8,101 nt of DNA from an uncultured Bacilli bacterium (GTDB lineage Bacteria; Bacillota_I; Bacilli_A; RF39; UBA660), in assembly GCA_947629195.1 (NCBI GenBank), contig CANRCS010000043.1:1-8101 (forward strand), written 5' to 3'. The notes below the pieces were generated by a model. It ran no database searches, had not been told where the DNA came from, and worked only from the letters and a program-made list of their open reading frames with translations. Shown one piece after another: positions 5,844 through 8,101 of the stretch. Position numbers and translations under genes: made by a program. Within the stretch, counting starts at the first letter, position 1. Every line of letters begins with the position of its first letter.

Positions 5844-6913
5844 TTAAACCATCCTAATATTTTAGAAAAAAATCCTTTTTTATTATTATTAGAATTACTT
5901 TCTATATATACATTTTCTTCATGGACTATTTTATTATCAAAATATACTTCTACTATTCCTGCTATATTATTTTTTATTTTCTTTTTATCTTTTTCTAATT
6001 TAACATTTATTGAAAATTTATCTTTTTCACTATCTTTTATTGGATAATAATAATCGTTTTTAATATATAGTTTACTATTATATTTATTATTTTTAACTTC
6101 AAAAGTATCTTTATTTAAAACTTTATATTTAGTGTAGTTATTAAATACATATTCATAGGCTTCTTTATGTTCTTTAAAATCATTAGGATCATTTAAGGTA
6201 ACTACTGTAACATTTAAGTTATCTTTTGATGCAGTAGTAACTAGAGTTCTTCTTGCTTTATCAGTAAATCCAGTTTTACCCCCTGTTGTATATTCGTATG
6301 TAAAAAGTAATTTATTTTTATTTTTCCATACATAACTATTTTTATTGGTAGTGACTTTATAAGATTTTGTACCTACAATTTTTTTAAATATATCATTTTT
6401 CATTGCATAACTCATAAGAAGTGCCATATCATAGCTTGTAGATTTATTTTCTGTTTCTTCATCTAAACCATGGGGATTATAAAATACAGTATTTTTCATA
6501 CCTATTTTTTGTGCTTTATCATTCATTACCTTAGCAAAATCTTCAACACTACCACTAACATATGTTGCAATCATCATAGCAGCATCATTCCCACTTCTAA
6601 GCATTAGTCCGTATGTTAAATCTAAAAGTGAAATTTCTTCACCAGGTTTTATATATATTCCAGAACCATATGCTTTTAAAACTGAATCATCTACTTTTAC
6701 CATATCATTTATTTTTCCACTTTCAATCGCAACAATTGCAGTCATAATTTTTGTAGTTGATGCGATAAGCATTCTCTCATTTGCGTTTTTATTATAAAGT
6801 ATTCTATTACTATCCATATCCATAACTGTAATTGCATGTGAAGATGCACCAAGAGCAAAAACATTTATTGGTAATGCTAATAAACAAACTATAAATACTA
6901 ATATTTTTTTCAT
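5840..6913 (-). CDS. dacF: Serine-type D-Ala-D-Ala carboxypeptidase (low-molecular-weight PBP, DacF/DacB group)
   Basis: This exported penicillin-binding protein removes the terminal D-Ala of peptidoglycan stem peptides and so limits cross-linking. In the 357-residue form, residues 1-20 are a signal peptide. Catalytic motifs of the S11 family are complete: S52-T-T-K55 (nucleophile Ser52), S107-G-N109 and K213-T-G215. Residues about 255-340 form the beta-rich C-terminal domain, and the final GFFSKILGWFK looks like the amphipathic membrane-anchoring helix of PBP5-type enzymes. The ATG at 6913 is chosen because AGGTG lies six bases before it; the GTG at 6922 falls inside that ribosome binding site. 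No good promoter is visible in the short gap after the kinase terminator; a TACAAT at 6936-6931 is only a candidate -10. The stop overlaps spmA. Whether it acts in spore cortex (DacB/DacF) or the vegetative wall (DacA) cannot be settled; linkage to spmAB favours the sporulation type, so the symbol is provisional. Confidence 0.9.
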   Translation of the reverse strand: MKKILVFIVCLLALPINVFALGASSHAITVMDMDSNRILYNKNANERMLIASTTKIMTAIVAIESGKINDMVKVDDSVLKAYGSGIYIKPGEEISLLDLTYGLMLRSGNDAAMMIATYVSGSVEDFAKVMNDKAQKIGMKNTVFYNPHGLDEETENKSTSYDMALLMSYAMKNDIFKKIVGTKSYKVTTNKNSYVWKNKNKLLFTYEYTTGGKTGFTDKARRTLVTTASKDNLNVTVVTLNDPNDFKEHKEAYEYVFNNYTKYKVLNKDTFEVKNNKYNSKLYIKNDYYYPIKDSEKDKFSINVKLEKDKKKIKNNIAGIVEVYFDNKIVHEENVYIESNSNNNKKGFFSKILGWFK

Positions 6914-6938
6914 ACTATTCACCTATAAAAATTGTATG

Positions 6939-6964
6939 AAAAAAAGGACAAAATTAGTCCTTTT
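6939..6964 (-). terminator. Terminator of the hybrid kinase gene
   Basis: A perfect 8-bp stem (AAAAGGAC at 6942-6949 with GTCCTTTT at 6957-6964) with a seven-base loop is followed on the minus strand by an uninterrupted T run to 6939. The TAA stop of the kinase gene (6965-6963) overlaps the stem. It separates the kinase from dacF. Confidence 0.8.
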
Positions 6965-8101
6965 ATATAAATTTTTCAATTATATCATTCAATGAAGAAT
7001 TTAAAGTATCTTTATTTAAATAATCACTAAATCCATCTTCTAAATAACTATTCTTTATTTTAAGTTTATCTTTATTTAACATTACAATAGTTTTTATTTT
7101 AAAGTTTTTAATCTTTTGCAATTCTTGTAATGTTCCAAGTCCACTTAAAGATGACATCTCATCATCTATTAATATAAGATCATATTTACTTCCAGAATTT
7201 ATTTTATCTACTGCATCTTTTCCATATAGTGATATTGTTACATCTATATTCTTCTCTTTTAATATATTTGAAATTGCCTCTATTTCTTCTACATCATCAT
7301 CTACTATTAATACCTTTTTTTGATTAGTTAATATATTTTTATATTTATCTGATATAGATTTATCATTAGTATTTACTATTTTTTGATCTAAAACTATTAT
7401 AAATTCTGAACCCTTATCTTCTTCACTTTTAATCATTAGATTACCACCAAGAACTTTTATTATCTTCTTAGCAATCTTCAAATCACTATCTAATTTGTCT
7501 AATTTTTTTATATCGTCATCACTTAATTCATCATCTAATCTAAGTAGTTCATTTACTTTAGATATATTCATTCCATTTCCAGAATCTTCTATTGATATAA
7601 TTAATCTACAAACATCATATTTTATTAAAGATTCAACACTAACTTCTATAAATCCACTATTTGTATGTTTTATAGAATTATTTAATATTGTTGTAATAAC
7701 TTGTTTTAATTTAATTACATCGCCATACAAAGATGTAGGAATATTATCACTTATGTAAAATCTAAAATCAACACCAGATTTTACATTTTTAGATAAACGT
7801 GTTTTTATCTCATCAAGTATAGCATATATATTATACTTACTATTAACTGTTTTAATTTTCTTAGAATCTATACTTGATACGTCTAAAACATTATTTATAA
7901 TATATGATAATTTTCTAGAGCTCATATTTATAGAATTAATTCCATCTTTTATTTTTTTACTATCCTTTTCATTTATAAGTGAATTACTTAATTCTTCCAT
8001 ATATAATACTGGACTTTTAAGTTCTTGAGACATTTTAAATAAGAAATTAGATTTTTCTTCGTTTGTTTTTTCTACTAAAATTCTATTTTCATTTAATTCT
8101 T
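6963..8101 (-). CDS. Hybrid sensor kinase/response regulator, C-terminal part; probable pseudokinase (cut by window edge)
   Basis: The frame stays open from 8101, so the gene starts outside the window; the Met at 8033 is inside the H-box region and is not the real start. Numbering from that Met, the segment FLFKMSQELKSPV aligns with the HisKA motif FxxxMSHELRTPL, with Gln3 in place of the phosphorylated His. A dimerisation helix pair (to about 55) leads to a HATPase domain (about 65-215). Its N-box Asn119 and G1 box EDSGNG (149-154) are kept. The G2 lid, normally GxGLGLAI, reads about DSDLKI (182-187), without glycines. A linker leads to a receiver domain (about 238-356) with acidic D245/D246, phospho-acceptor-like D290 and K341, but Asn320 where Thr/Ser is conserved. 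Kinase activity is therefore doubtful; a regulatory or scaffold role is inferred. The input domain is not visible. Confidence 0.85.
   Translation of the reverse strand, partial: ELNENRILVEKTNEEKSNFLFKMSQELKSPVLYMEELSNSLINEKDSKKIKDGINSINMSSRKLSYIINNVLDVSSIDSKKIKTVNSKYNIYAILDEIKTRLSKNVKSGVDFRFYISDNIPTSLYGDVIKLKQVITTILNNSIKHTNSGFIEVSVESLIKYDVCRLIISIEDSGNGMNISKVNELLRLDDELSDDDIKKLDKLDSDLKIAKKIIKVLGGNLMIKSEEDKGSEFIIVLDQKIVNTNDKSISDKYKNILTNQKKVLIVDDDVEEIEAISNILKEKNIDVTISLYGKDAVDKINSGSKYDLILIDDEMSSLSGLGTLQELQKIKNFKIKTIVMLNKDKLKIKNSYLEDGFSDYLNKDTLNSSLNDIIEKFI

Noticed and set aside
6924..6962. Dedicated promoter for dacF in the gap after the kinase terminator
   Set aside because: TACAAT at 6936-6931 is a fair -10, but no -35 or extended -10 accompanies it, and the start would fall almost on the ribosome binding site. 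Not called.
7495..7758. 87-codon plus-strand open frame inside the kinase gene
   Set aside because: Its Ser/Phe-rich product is the mirror of Lys/Asp-rich codons in the HATPase region; no independent start signal.

Overview
The window looks like a chromosomal segment of a very AT-rich, low-GC Gram-positive bacterium (Bacillota). This rests on K/N/I-rich proteins, strong purine-rich ribosome binding sites, TTGAAA/TATAAT-type promoters, U-tailed hairpin terminators, a peptidoglycan D,D-carboxypeptidase and a dacF/dacB-spmA-spmB-rluB gene order like that of Bacillus. TGA is used as a stop (dacF, spmA), so the code is standard rather than mycoplasma-like. A gut-associated Bacilli- or Clostridia-like lineage is my inference; nothing in the window fixes the genus.

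Every convincing gene lies on the minus strand, so transcription runs from high to low coordinates. At the right edge (8101-6963) is the 3' part of a hybrid sensor kinase/response regulator, closed by a strong terminator. It looks like a pseudokinase: the H-box histidine is glutamine, the ATP-lid glycines are gone, and the receiver lacks its conserved Thr/Ser. Next comes a tightly coupled operon with 4-nt overlaps: dacF-like D,D-carboxypeptidase (6913-5840), spmA (5843-5256) and spmB (5259-4741). An unrecognised 152-residue gene follows (4699-4241) with its own probable promoter and a terminator. Then comes rluB, a 23S rRNA pseudouridine synthase, with a near-consensus promoter and a terminator.

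The left 3.3 kb holds a two-gene surface operon. The first gene encodes a secreted SH3b + beta-N-acetylglucosaminidase ending in a two-repeat dockerin. Eleven bases downstream is a membrane-anchored protein with an N-terminal cohesin domain. The simplest reading is that the cell wall hydrolase is docked non-covalently, through cohesin-dockerin pairing, to its own membrane receptor: a one-enzyme 'cellulosome' acting on peptidoglycan instead of plant fibre. Together with DacF and SpmAB, the window is dominated by envelope remodelling functions.

The intergenic stretches are all under 300 bases. They hold promoters, terminators and, at 3246-3353, a possible 35-codon leader ORF with a perfect Shine-Dalgarno that overlaps the glucosaminidase start. 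I see no tRNA, rRNA, CRISPR, insertion sequence or phage feature.
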